Part shown: one piece after another, positions 43,782-55,797 of the stretch
Numbering within the stretch: the first letter of the stretch is position 1
Layout of the letters: each line of letters begins with the position of its first letter
NCBI GenBank assembly: GCA_016630905.1
Contig: WBMQ01000014.1
Span: forward strand, 1,054,001-1,118,000
Length of the DNA: 64,000 nucleotides
Origin: Capillidium heterosporum
Taxonomy: Eukaryota; Entomophthoromycota; Entomophthoromycetes; Entomophthorales; Capillidiaceae
Reading direction: 5' to 3'
Program-made: the position numbers and the translations under genes
The notes under the pieces: model-generated
Told to the model about the DNA's origin: nothing
Seen by the model: only the letters and a program-made list of their open reading frames with translations
The model's database searches: none

Positions 43782-44992
43782 ATGAAGATTGTAATTGATA
43801 ACGGATCTAGCACGACCAAGGCAGGCTTTTCTGGCGACAAAGTCCCTTGTTCGGTATGTAATTATTTTCAAAGCTATATTAAGATATATTTAGGTGTTTC
43901 CAACTGCCGTTAAGTACTTTAGTTCTCAAACTACTTCCAGTCCCGGATCCGACGATTCATTCGTTGGTGTTGATGTACAGGCCAGGCGTGAGATTTTTAA
44001 CTTGAGCTACCCTATCGAACGTGGTAGTGTTAAGAACTGGGACGCTATGGAAAAGATCTGGTATCACACTTTCCAGGTAAACTGATTTATTTTATATACT
44101 AAATGCAGTAGAATGAGCTCCAAATCACTTCTGATGAGCACCCTGTCCTTCTAACCGAACCCCCCTTGAACCCCAATACCAACCGTGAAAGGATGGTTCA
44201 ATTTCTTTTTGAACGTTTCGACATCCCTTCTGCCTGCCTTGCTAACCAAGCTGCACTTTCCTTATATGCCTCTGGTCGTACTACCGGTGTTGTCCTTGAC
44301 TCTGGTGACAGTTTAACTCACGTCGTTCCTATTTATGACGGTTACGATATCAAAAACGCTACCTTACGTACTGAATTGGCTGGTTGCGATATTTCCAACT
44401 ATTTGACAAAGCTTCTAAATAGTCGTGGGGTTCATTTCTCTAAAGCTCAGTATCAATCTGTCTGTGATATCAAAGAAAAGCTTTGCTGTGTCGCTTTCGA
44501 TTATGAGCGGGAATCGGACCGTAATAAGTTTTCGTTAAAGTCGTATGAGCTTCCAGACGGCTTAACATTGTTTGTGGGTTATGAACGCTTCAGGTGCCCC
44601 GAAGTTCTCTTCCACCCCGGCATTCTTGGTCTCAAGTACGATGGAATCCATGAATTAGTTCATAAATCTATTTTGGAATGCGGTGTTGACCTTCACGACA
44701 GCTTCTATAACCAAATTGTCTTATCTGGTGGCAACACTATGTTTCCTGGTATTGTAGAGCGTCTACAAAGTAAGGTTTCTTTTAGATACGTTTTTGATAT
44801 TCCATTTTAGATGAGCTTTCTCATTTGACACCCTCAACAAAGGTCAAGGTTGTCGCCCCTCTCAATCGTAACTATTCTACATGGCTCGGCGGTTCTATTT
44901 TATCTTCTCTACCTATCTCTCGGCAGCAGTGGATCTCTAAAAGTGAGTATGATGAAGTTGGTCCTTCCATTGTCCATCGAAAATACTTGTAA
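43782..44992 (+). CDS. Divergent actin paralogue
   Basis: Actin-fold ATPase, 364 residues from exons 43782-43853, 43894-44076, 44112-44769 and 44811-44992. Conserved marks: [16 protein letters not shown] (phosphate loop 1), [36 protein letters not shown] (phosphate loop 2), [46 protein letters not shown] and a C-terminal [20 protein letters not shown]. It has the layout of conventional actin, not of the Arp families, but is shortened by about 11 residues, lacks the acidic N terminus, has a changed DNase-binding loop ([13 protein letters not shown]), ends KYL rather than KCF, and has Arg where actin has His73. ATP-binding residues look intact, so it may be a functional but fast-evolving actin. 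A broken sister copy lies 1.1 kb upstream. Confidence 0.88.
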
Positions 44993-45425
44993 GCGGTGAT
45001 GTTTTTTCCAAAGCTTTTTAATATATATCTCTATAAGCTTGTAGTATAATAAATTGTATAATAATTGAAATATGGTGCTTTTAGTTAGAAATAGCTAAAT
45101 GAAGTATTTGAATTGTAAACTAAAGTAATTTGTTTAAATTATAGCTACTCCTATTTTCGTTCCTGCTTATCAGAAATCTATAGATAGTTACTTATATTGG
45201 AAATAGTTTACATATAAATTGAAGCACAAAGTAAACTATTCTTTAGATATAGGTAGTATACATTTTTTGAATTGGATAAATATTGAAAACGCTTGGAATT
45301 GATTATAAATAGATAGTTTTATATTAGGATATTCAAAAACATGGTGGCAATCCATCTGTTTATAAGCTAGAATTGAAAATTCATATAAAAAACTACTGAT
45401 ATAAATATATACAAAAAGAAATATC
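44993..45425. other. Intergenic, nothing recognised
   Basis: AT-rich stretch between the actin paralogue and the tRNA. No feature supported. Confidence 0.5.
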
Positions 45426-45497
45426 CTCCCCTACAGGGAATCGAACCCTGGCCGTTCCGGTGAAAGCGGAAAATCCTAACCACTGGACCATAGAGGA
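45426..45497 (-). tRNA. tRNA-Glu (anticodon TTC)
   Basis: The minus strand folds as a full cloverleaf without an intron: acceptor TCCTCTA pairs with TAGGGGA, D stem GTCC/GGAT around AGTGGTTA, anticodon stem TTCCG/CGGAA with loop CTTTCAC (anticodon TTC, reads GAA), and T stem CAGGG/CCCTG around TTCGAAT. The discriminator base is G. The TPsiC (GGTTCGAATCC) and A-box-like (TGGTCCAGTGG) promoter elements are present. Confidence 0.96.
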
Positions 45498-46496
45498 TCT
45501 CGTTGAATAATCAAATACATGTTAGATTCTCAAACTTTACTTATATAAATAATTGATCAGTTTTATCAAGCCTTTGAGATTTGTACCTAATGACCTTCAA
45601 ACTTTGATGTATTGCTACCACTTATATCTCTAGTGATTTATTATTTTTGTAATATAGGTGAAATAGGCAGTTTATTATTTGGATAACATAAGATTGGTAG
45701 ATAGTAAATATAGCTAAAAGCCACACTTCAAACACCCAAAAACTCAGCTGGCTGTTCAATTTATAAGCTTTGGAGTAGTCCAATTAAACATCCTTGTGTA
45801 TTAATGATGTTAATCTAATTGAATAGGTGATTTCTTATGAGTGTGTATATTTAACGAATGTATTGACAAAAGGCAAATTAGATTCAATGCTGAAGGTCCA
45901 GCTAATTAGCATATAGGGGCAAAGTATTGTTGACATTATAAAGTTGAATAGTTTACACGAAATTTAGGGTAAATTAAAATTGACTATAGTTAAGCAATCT
46001 TAACTAGCTAAAGAACAGAAGCCACCAAAGGCCATCAAGTATATTACAAGGAATCGAAAGCATCCGAGAAAGTATTTGGTAGAGGTAATTTTAACATGGC
46101 AACTTTTAACTTTTTCAATTCACTTTTAAATAGTCTATATTCATATTAAATTAATATAGTAGTAAACATCAACTCTCAACACTATCAATTTTCCACATAT
46201 TCAAGATTCTCTAAAGTAAGCTCTTTTATAAAGTTCAATCTTAACAAATATAGAATCTATTGGTGTCGTTTTAAATTTCATACTGCATTTATCAAGGTAA
46301 TTTATAATAAAATACTTGGCTAATCTTATCCTTCAGCTCTCACAAAGCTCATCAAGTTATTCTTTCGTTTTCCAGCCTTTCTAAAGTAAGCTAAAATAAA
46401 TTATATAATCTTACTTTTTTAGCTATCACAAATCCCTTACAAATATCGTTTTATTTTCTTTTGATATATCAAGTGCATTTAAAAGAAGTGTCGTAG
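45498..46496. other. Intergenic, nothing recognised
   Basis: AT-rich; upstream flank of the next gene. Several TTTCTAAAGTAAGCT-like repeats of about 15 bp (46211, 46379) may be chance. No gene supported. Confidence 0.45.
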
Positions 46497-49400
46497 ATGG
46501 GTCGTAATTGTAAAACATGTATTGCTAAACGAGCCATGCAACTTGAAGAGCAAAAACAAAGAGCCAACCGCACTAAATCCGAATCGTTTTCTCCATTCTT
46601 AGTTGGAAAGCCGAATTTAACCCCAACCTACTACGCACCACTACCTGAAATTATCAACAGGAACACCAATCAAGGAACTCGCTCATTACCTGTCAGCTCT
46701 AGGGTCGGCCAAAAGTTTCCTCTTAGGGTAAATACCAACTCACCAGTTGACCGACCCCCATTTAGATCTTTTACAAACCCCAATAACACGACATACAGTA
46801 GTTCAGCAACTTCTCCTTCCAGCAAATCTACGTTCTCATTATCCAGATCAACTTCAAGTTTAAAAAAAATCGGAATAGATGGACCCAGCCACCCGGAAAG
46901 CATACATCGTAGATCGAGATCAACTTCAACATTATCACATCATTCGACTAGAAGGAATAAGACTCAAGAGAGCTCCTATATGCGAACGACTTCATCATTA
47001 TCCAACCAATCCCTCCCATTAATTCGAGGATCTAGCCCCCTCAATCCTTTTTCCAGACCTCAAACTAGCCTTGGCTTGACCGATATAGCCAAAAATTTGG
47101 ACAATGGTCCTACAGAGCTTCAAGAGAAAAGTTCAACTAAGATCCCTGAAATATGCTTCCACAAGTACGACGAAAAAAAGGTATACTGCAGAAATTGTAG
47201 CCGATCGACCTGGTACGTTAAGTAAAGCTCTTAAAGAAAAGTTGACACTAGCAAATATCAAGTTCCCAACCAAACTTCAAAGTCCTACTGCTCAAATAGA
47301 CAAGGATATTAAAGTCAGGATAATCGAGTTTCAAAACGAACCTATGGTAAACCAGTAGTTCTTTATGCAGTTACCAACTTTTTATCGGTTTAGGAGGATT
47401 GGGTCCCACCTCAGCGTAAGAAGCGAACTAAAGTTGAAGGACTGGGCATCACTGATGCAGCTTTCTTCGCTCCACTTTCAGATCTTAGTACGAGCTGCAA
47501 ACATATAAATGGTATCCAGGTACTAGTTGTTATTAAACTATCATCATTAACCAAATGCTTATTTAGATGCCGGTTGAATCTTTGGCCGAAATACTCGCTG
47601 TCAGCCATAATAGTTTTACGGATACTAGATCGGGGCTGCAAAGTATCAAGCATAATAGCAAGCAAGCAGAAAATGCCATTACTACCAACTATACAGATTC
47701 AATAGACCTTGAGCTATTACCACGAATACGAACATTTTCTAAAGGTCATGATGATGTCTTAGGCGAACCTCCCGATTGTAAGTGTAGTGAGATCGGCCTG
47801 ACTGAGGAAAGTACTACTAGGGAAGAAGCTGTCGAAGCGATGCCTATTTTAAACTTACTCGAGTTGAGTTCCTCCGTACCTGACTTTTTAGACTCAAATA
47901 AGATGAAAGAAGCGATAGAGAAGGCTGATCAAGAGTTTGATAAGGCTAAGAAGGAACCTGACGAACTTCTTAAATCAGAAATCCAACATTCCTTCAAAGT
48001 AAATTCATCGGATATGACCGACTACATCAGCAGTATTATAGATTCAAGCTCCAGCTCTCCCAATGTTGGCACAGATGCTTTGCCTCCTTTTGAAATCCCC
48101 ACCCCAGGTCCAGAAACGTTCTCCGATTTTAGTGATGTTGTCAATGTCCAGTTCGAAAGCTGTGGTGATGTAGCTTCCGATTTCAGCGATTCAAAACCCC
48201 TTCCTATCGACTCAACCTTGCTGGATTTAAGTTTCCTAGAGGATGAAGTGCTCGCTGATGAACCTTCCAACCAGACTATCGAGAAATTTAGCCATGGTGG
48301 ATCAGAAAACATACCTAAGGAAAGTGATGTCAATCGTCTGGACCAAACTATAGGGGATGCGAAGGATTTCCAAGCTCTTGAAGAACCTTCTCAATTAGAT
48401 CAAGATGAAGATATCACTCAAGATCGCTTAATTGATGAATGTAGCCTAATAACTGATGGTATCGATCTTACTGGAGAAACACCAAGCCAAAATGGTCACT
48501 CAAGCTATTGCAAACCAACTGAAGTTCTCGTAAATTCGGACGATAGGCATATAATAGCTCAGCTAGATGATAATGTCAACGTTAGTCAAACTGTGCCTAC
48601 TGATAGTATTGCCAATTTGACAAAGAGTGATGGCCTAGTCCAGGGAATTCAGGAAGTTAATACTAACGAAGAGTTGGAAGATCTGTCTAAAGAGCCAAAT
48701 AGTGATAGTGCCCTTATTCAAGCTGCACCAGTAGATGAGATGGTCAATCCTGTAAACATCGATGAACAAAGCCTAATTGGTAAGGAAACACATGTGAGTA
48801 TAGCCGAACCAATTATTGAGATGATGGATTCTGTAAGTATCGATGTGGAAAACCAAGTTGATGAGGAAGTTAGTACGAGTATAGTTGAACCGATTATCGA
48901 CATTATGAACCTTATAGATATTGATGAACGAAGTCTAAAGAATGAGGAAATTGATGAAAGTATGATAGAGTCAACTACTGATGTACCAACTCCTAAGATA
49001 TCCATCGACACCCAGTTAACAAATGTAAACTTTTCAAAGTTAGATAATGCCATGTGTGTTCATCCTGAATATAATGAGCCCTTGGGCGTAGCTGAGGATA
49101 CATCTTCAGAAGCTAAGGTTGAAGAATGGTTAATAGAGCAACCTGAAGTTTTAGATGAAACACGTGGCGACATAAGCGACGAAATTCCGATAGAAAGTGC
49201 TCAAGATAGCCCTGACCAATCTGAAGCGTATAGTGATAGTCGCCAAAGCATTGTGATGACCATTACTAGGGATGCTGCCAAGAGTCTACTCCCACTTGCC
49301 GACCTTAAGCTGACCTACAACACTCAGATTGGCAGTTTGAACAGTCTAGTACCCGAGTTAGATTTGCCAAGTTTACCAATTCATTTCACAGAAATCGACT

Positions 49401-49878
49401 ACAGGACAGTACTCACTTACTTTGATCTTATTAGTAACAGAGGATGTACCCATAACACTGACTGTCCAGATTCCATTTACAACTCGTTCAAAAGAATAAT
49501 TGATCAGCAGCTTCAGATTTCTCAGGTACATATATACAATTTTAAACTATCAGCTAACTTTCTAAATAGGATACAAAGTATATAAGTATCTCTCAACTGG
49601 AACTACAAGCTGAGATTGACTTGCTAGAATACCAGTTTTCATCTATGCCCAGCAACGCTGCTACTCAAGAATTCGAACAGACGTGTATCTCTGATATCGA
49701 CGATGGGTATAGTCAATGCAGTGACAGTTCAGACCAAGAATCTGATCTCCACACCGGCTTTGAGTCGTTTGACAAAGTGATGACCCCTATCCACCAGTAC
49801 AACGCTCTTATGTCTAAATTTTTCCAAGTCGTTCTACCTATGTTTATATTCTTTTATTTGGTAGAAAACTGGCGTTAA
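46497..49878 (+). CDS. Large acidic protein with C-terminal membrane anchor, unknown function
   Basis: Not recognised. My exon model (46497-47180, 47242-47346, 47394-47519, 47567-49525, 49570-49878) is in frame and gives 1060 residues; the 47181-47241 intron has a weak AAAAG acceptor and is the least certain join. N terminus: MGRNCKTCIAKRAMQLEEQK, with a CxxC, then about 200 basic Ser/Thr-rich residues. The middle (47.6-49.3 kb) is strongly acidic and low in complexity, with three 27-residue tandem repeats at 48728-48970 (EPIIEMMDSVSID type). Near the C terminus a hydrophobic LMSKFFQVVLPMFIFFYLVE is followed by only NWR, so it is probably tail-anchored with almost everything on the cytosolic side. 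If the first intron is kept, translation stops after CRNCSRSTWYVK to give a 242-residue form with a second CxxC. Confidence 0.65.
48728..48970 (+). repeat. Three 81-bp coding tandem repeats
   Basis: Three successive 27-codon units begin PVDEMVNPVNIDEQSL, PIIEMMDSVSIDVENQ and PIIDIMNLIDIDERSL and each ends in a Ser/Ile-Ile/Met-Ala/Val/Ile-Glu motif. The units have diverged but the register is exact. Confidence 0.75.
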
Positions 49879-50416
49879 AGGCTTGCTAATAAAAGATTTG
49901 GCTCGAGTTATATGTTCTACAATTTAAATTTATACCGCTGTTTAATTGTTGTATGTATTGAAGGGCTTGTATAGTTTAGTAAGCTTATATCGAATGATGC
50001 TTATACTTTCATTGTCGAAAGATCAAAACTTTAATTTTACTCTTTACTTTAATCAAATTCTAATATATATACATTGGTTTTAAAAAGTGATGCAATAAGA
50101 AACATAGCATTACTACCATCTGTTTAATCTAGTTTGATTCACCATCCAAGCTTGATCGGAATCAGACTAGATTAGGTGATAGGTGTAGTAGGCCAGCAAA
50201 CTACCCGATCAGAATTATCAGTCCCATAACATCAATCTGAAAATGAAGCAATTGGATCGGTGGTAATGTGCAAAGCATAATGTATTATTGGCCAAGATTC
50301 ATTTAGAAATTTAATTTCATGAATCATAAGTTATCGAAGTTGTAGATACCAGCAATTTGTCCACAAAAGGAGGCTAGCAGTTTATCTGAATAAGAGTCCG
50401 ATATCCAAAAGTTAAA
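49879..50416. other. Intergenic, nothing recognised
   Basis: Short spacer between two plus-strand genes; contains an imperfect inverted pair TAATCTAGTTTGATTC / GAATCAGACTAGATTA around 50125-50175 that could be a terminator-like hairpin or promoter palindrome. Confidence 0.5.
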
Positions 50417-53089
50417 ATGAGTTCCCAAGACATTGCTGAGCTAGAGGAGAGGCTTGATAGACAAGCTTTATTCTGTGATGACGCATCGTCGCCCCAGGGC
50501 AGCGGTCTTGCACCTATGGTAAATTCGCCCGAAAAAATCGAAACTCCCTTGCCGAGGTCCATCAGGTCAAGATACCGATTGAGTTACAACTCCAACCTCG
50601 ATAATTCAACCAAAGTTACAGGTGATGTATCCCAAACCAGCTTTCGTACCAGGCAAAGGACATTTACGAGCTCGTACATATCTACCAGTTACAACACCTC
50701 ACATGCAGTTTCACCCTCCAGCGACTTGGGAAGTATAGGCGAGAGTCCCGAAGGTTCCCATCCTTCCAATTTAGAGCATCGAACCTATAGGATACATAAC
50801 CGACATAGCAGTGCTGTCTCTGCTCAAACCAGCAGTTCCATTTCACCAAAGTACAACTTAAATTCCAGCCGCGGTAAAGCTGGTGCCGACCCTAAAAAGC
50901 AATTCTATGCGTCATCCAATTCTCCGTCCTCAAGAATAGGCAACCGATGCCTTACCCCATCCGCTTGGTCTTCCGAGTATCCCAATCGAAAAAATTTGTT
51001 GATAAAAGCAACCGGTGTTGTCAATGAATTGAAAGAGCGTAACTATTTTTAATGTCCTCACCTTAACTGTTTTTAGTCGTTGAAGTTGCAGAATCTAGAC
51101 AGAGAGAATGGAACCGATTTCAAACTGTAAAAGAGAGGCTAACTGAGCTAGAGAACTACCAAGCAGGTAAGCTTTTCTACATTTATTAGATTAGATCAAA
51201 TTTAGATGATTTTTCTTTGCCTGTTGCTAAATAACGTTAAGGGTAGATCCTAAATATGAAGTTTTGCCTCAACGTTCTGCCGCTAACCACGATATCCTGT
51301 TTGGAGAGCTACTGTTCGCGATGGAAGAGAATATCTTGAAGGATGAAGAGCGGTTCGAAGAGCATAAGATCCACAGGGAAGAAATTGAGATGCTCAAGGC
51401 CCAGGAGGATCCCAATATGTCCGAGGATGAGGAAGATCTATGCCGGGAATTCGAGTTTTACACCTCAAACGTTAAAGGTATCCATAGGGACGCCAAATTC
51501 AAATACCACCCTCAACAATTCGTCAAAATCCCCGAGTACCCAACTGGTCTATCTTACCCACTGTTCGGTGTCGGTACATTCCAAATTAACGGACGGGGTA
51601 TCATTGCCAAGGAGGATGTCGATGTAAGTTTTTAGCAAAGGTCTAGCCTAATAGTTTAGCCCTTTAAAACGATTGCCATGGTTCCCTGCAGCTTAATGAT
51701 GACGTCGGTCGGGGCTTGCTTGTCCAAAGAGGTGTGTAAGTTAAAATAATATTTTTTGATTTGAAAAAGCTTATTGAAAGCCGACGTATTGACATGTTCC
51801 ATCCTTAGACCAGGTGATGAGTCCCATTAAGGATTTTTTTCACATCCGACCGCACCTACGACTCGCTTTGTTCCTACTGATTGAGACTCTCAAGAAAAAC
51901 AAGTCGCACTACAAAGCTTATATAGCTACCCTCCCCACCGCCGACTACCTTCCTTTGGACTATAGCATCGACATGCTGTTCAAATTTCGGGCAACGTTGA
52001 CCGTCGGTAAGCTTCTATTTGATACCATCTTATTCAACTTTATATTAACTTTGGTATTTCAGAGGAGATTATGAGGTTTACTATACAGACAGTCCGCGAT
52101 TACCGACGGATCTTTGAAATTTTGACCGACAACGGACCCCTAAATAGCCGCAACTTCACCTGGAAGAACTTCAAATGGGCGCTAAGTATTGTTCTGTCCA
52201 GATCTATCCCTGTCCCATTACCTACTCCTAGTTTGACCGATCAACCCTACCAAACAACAGAGCGCGCTTTGATACCCATATTCGACACATTTAATTTTTC
52301 GTATGATGGACTTAAGCCCAACTACTCCCAAGTTACTGGGTGCATGACCCTCAAAACAGAGAAATATATCTCAGCTGAAAGTGAGGTAAATCGAGATTAA
52401 AGTTAGCTAGTTTTAATTCTCAATAGATTTTCCTCAAGTATCCCATTTTGAACAACTTGGAGCTCTTAAAATACTACGGACAATGTTCCGATCGCATCCT
52501 CAACTTCGACTGCCTGCGCATGCCAGTCTCTGTAGTTGAAAATTTGACTGATCCTTTAACTTTCAAACGTATTGCCCTCTGCCAACGGTTACGTATCCCC
52601 GTAAATGATATCCATGAGCTGCATCAACCCCCCTTCCTCAAAAGTTCACGCGCCTTATTACGATATATACTACTTATCACTATGGAAGAAGAGCAAATGT
52701 TCGAGTTGAGTGCCGTCGCTGGCCCACAAAAGGATGAGCCGAGTACGCGAGCTCATAGGGAACGGGCGTTGGCAGTCCTGGATGCGTTGTTGGAAGATGA
52801 TCCGGATGATGGGGAGGAACAAGGTCAAAGTCAAGGACAAAGTTACACCGACATGTTTGTCAAGGCTTTGCAGTATTTACGTATCAAAATAAGGGTCCAT
52901 ACTTCCGTATCCTTCTCCTACAACGAGGATGTCAATCTAGGTTCGGATGCTAGTGGAATTACCAAAGCTAGTGATTATGCTTTACGATGCCTGCACTTAG
53001 CCGCTAAGTTGGAGAAGCGACTGTGTTTCTTGTTGATTGAAGAGTTCAATGCCGTACTCAACTCCAACTCCTATCTTGGACTAGTATAG
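50417..53089 (+). CDS. SETD3-like SET-domain protein with long N-terminal extension
   Basis: Relative of SETD3/RuBisCO LSMT-type protein methyltransferases. Seven exons (50417-51038, 51077-51166, 51247-51623, 51692-51733, 51814-52006, 52063-52385, 52427-53089) join to 769 residues; the 51733/51814 join uses a GTGTAA donor. Residues 1-210 are Ser-rich and disordered, then a charged coiled-coil stretch (SRQREWNRFQTVKERLTELE). The split SET domain shows GRGIIAKEDVD, DFFHIRPHLRLALFLLIETL, FTWKNFKWALSIVLSRSIPV, ALIPIFDTFNFSYDG (for ALIPLxDxxNH), SEIFLKYPILNNLELLKYYG (for EQIxIxYGxRSNxELLxxYG) and the substrate-binding part LHQPPFLKSSRALLRYILLI. The key NH of the cofactor site is NF and YG is YP, so methyltransferase activity is doubtful. 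Family is well supported; activity is not. Confidence 0.78.
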
Positions 53090-53852
53090 CTTGTAACTTT
53101 AACTTGAATGCTTCTTCTTTTCCCTTTGAAATGTTGTTTTTAATCTTTAGTTCAAAATAGATATGTACATTTAGAACTTATATTCGATTCGATTCGACTA
53201 AAATCTCCCTCTATCAACCATTTCAATTTCAATCTATTAGCTTGGATAGGTTGAAATTTCTCATTCTCTTGCTTTCAATTACTAAAACAATAAATATTTT
53301 CACTGATAGGTTTATTGGGTTGCTATTCGCTTTTAAATTTACATTTTACTACAACACTGCATTACATTAAATAGGTGTATAAACCGTAAACCCAATTTAG
53401 CTTTGATCTATTGGAAAGCTTGAGAATGCACTCATCAAGCTAGTTTTAGCAGCTACAACTGTATCTATTAATTTGGTTTGTCTTGAGATATTTATTGGGC
53501 TGTCTTTCAAAACTGAGTAATCTACTAAGTTCAAATAAGTATATTTGTATACAATTTCCTTTTAGCTATGTATCTCGTCCCTCCATCTAACTTGACAACT
53601 TCTACTACCATCTTTCGATTTGAAAACTGCCAAACTTCAAAGTTCCATATGCATCCAATAGTATAAATCTACCTAGCTGATTCTAAATTTTTACATACTA
53701 TTGGATATCACATAATTTGCATTTAAGCACAAAGTGTCAAAATACTCGAAAGATAATCTAAGTGATCAAAAGCAGCTTTAATCAAAAAATTCTTGGAGCT
53801 TTATTCTTTAGTTTCAGAGAAAAGAAGCAGATTTATATAAAGATAAAATAAA
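53090..53852. other. Intergenic, nothing recognised
   Basis: AT-rich spacer. A short ATTCGATTCGATTCGACT run at about 53184-53201 is a three-unit microrepeat. No gene supported. Confidence 0.5.
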
Positions 53853-55797
53853 ATGAGTACGATAACCTCCACCCCACTCTACCTCGATGACGGTAGTTCC
53901 TTAATTCAACGCACCATACCAGAAGATAATTTTATTTCAGTAAAGGACAAGTTCCAAGTAGAGGATATTGTTGAAGATTTTAACTTGGAGGCTATAGTAA
54001 AAGTTTTGATTGAAAATGAGTTTTTTAGGGTAATTTGATTTTTTACAATGTAGATGGAATGTTTTAATCTTGTTTTTTGTTCTACATAGGTAGGGTTACA
54101 GTTTCCCGACTGGTTGTTGTATTTGTCGAGTGGTATAATTGAATATTTGAAGAAGCATTTACCAGAACAGTATCAGCTTTTTATTTTGGCCGATACTTCG
54201 TATGGGAGGTAAGTAGATGGGCTTCTTTTGAATTTTATATTTATTTTTATATGTAGTTGTTGTATCGATGAAGTAGCTGGGAAACATAGTAGTTGTAATA
54301 TCATTATCCATTTCGGACATAGCTGTCTGAGCAGGTAGAATATCGAGGTTTGTTTCGAATGTTCTAATTTTTCTTTTAAATTTTTTAGGATAGATGGCTT
54401 TAAAGTGGTGTATAGTTATGGCAATCTGAAGTTGGATGAAGAGGATTTGAAGATAAAAGTGGAAAGTTTATTGGAAGAACAGGGTTTGGCTTCAATACTT
54501 TGTTTTGCAAATGTGCATTACGATCGAGCGCTAGGTAAAAGAACTCATACTTACTTTGATATAAATGCTTACTAAAATTTACCTATTATAGAAAGAGTAT
54601 GCAATCGGATCAATTCGACAAATAGCGCATTCAAATTGATAAAGGATATATTACCATTGACCCAGAACTTGACCGAGGAATTCAACGATTTGAATACCCT
54701 GTATAGATTGGCAGCATCAGGAGAAAAGGTACGGAAAGGAGTTCGATACTTTGATAGCACTACTACAAAAGTTAATAAAGACGATACCAACGAAGAACAA
54801 GAAGAAGCTGTTGTCTATATTGGTAACGAAGATGATGGTGAGTTAGTCCATACGTTGATGGCACGACCCAACTTGAAAGTACTCTATTTCATCAGCATCT
54901 GTATATATTAACACATATCTTGAATAGTTGTTTAGGTATGACCCCATCAGAAAAACTTTACAGCAGGATAACTCCAAGATCAATATGGCAGTACGTAGAC
55001 GGTACACGTTGGTGCAAAAGGCTAAGGATAGTACAGTCATTGGAATCGTTGTAGGCACATTAGGGGTGGGTAAGTAGCTTACAATTTAACTTTGGTAGAA
55101 TTCTAACCTAACCCGTTAAATTTATTATTTTAAATAGCCAACTACCTACAAGTCATTGAAAATCTACGAACTAAGATTGAAAAATCCAACCGTAAATCCT
55201 ACACCATCTCGGTAGGTAAACTCAATGTAGCCAAGCTGGCCAACTTCAGTGAAATCGACATCTTTGTCTTGGTGAGTTGTCCCGAGAACCTGTTCTTAGA
55301 TTTCAAAGAGTACTATAAACCCGTCATCTCCCCTTATGAGATGGAATTGGCCTTAATTAAAAGTCCTATGTGGCTTAACCGAGTCCTTACTACCTTTGAC
55401 GAGATGAAAGTTGAGATCGATACTATAAGTAAGGATGCTATAGGCGATGATGATGAAGATGAGGATATTCCCCATTTTTCGGTAGTTTCAGGCAAGTTGG
55501 TGGATGCGCGCAGCTTCCACAAAGAGGAGTCAAGGGAGGATTTGGGACAAGATGGTACTTTAGTTCAAGTTGATGGAAATAGAGAGTTGAGTACCAATAT
55601 GTTTTCACCAGCTGGTAAATTTTTTCCGATTGATGGGTTTAAAATTAACTTTATTTGGTGTAGGTCAATATTTGAATCAGAGGCACTTTAAAGGTTTGGA
55701 AGTCAAGTTGGGGGAGACTGAAGTCAAGAAAGCTACTGTTGGCAAGATGGGTATCGCCAGAGGGTACTCCAATACAGATGGGTCGGACTTAAGTTGA
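53853..55797 (+). CDS. DPH2: Diphthamide biosynthesis protein 2 (DPH2)
   Basis: Subunit of the Dph1-Dph2 radical-SAM-like enzyme that transfers the 3-amino-3-carboxypropyl group to the target His of eEF2, the first step of diphthamide synthesis. Eight exons (53853-54029, 54090-54208, 54257-54334, 54389-54534, 54592-54878, 54928-55069, 55138-55614, 55664-55797) give 519 residues, the family length. Marks: FRVGLQFPDWLLYLSSGIIE, ILADTSYGSCCIDEVAGKHS with the conserved Cys pair, IIHFGHSCLSR, LKLFRYDPIRKTL, IGIVVGTLGVANYLQVIENL, DIFVLVSCPENLFLDFKEYY (third Cys) and FSPAGQYLNQRHFKGLE near the end. The intron at 54879-54927 was placed using its internal acceptor GAATAG because the nearer TTTAG breaks the frame. 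Confidence 0.92.

Noticed and set aside
47104-47358. Separate small gene starting MVLQSFKRK
   Set aside because: Its second half is an exon of the large 46.5-49.9 kb gene; the first half is the other frame of exon 1.
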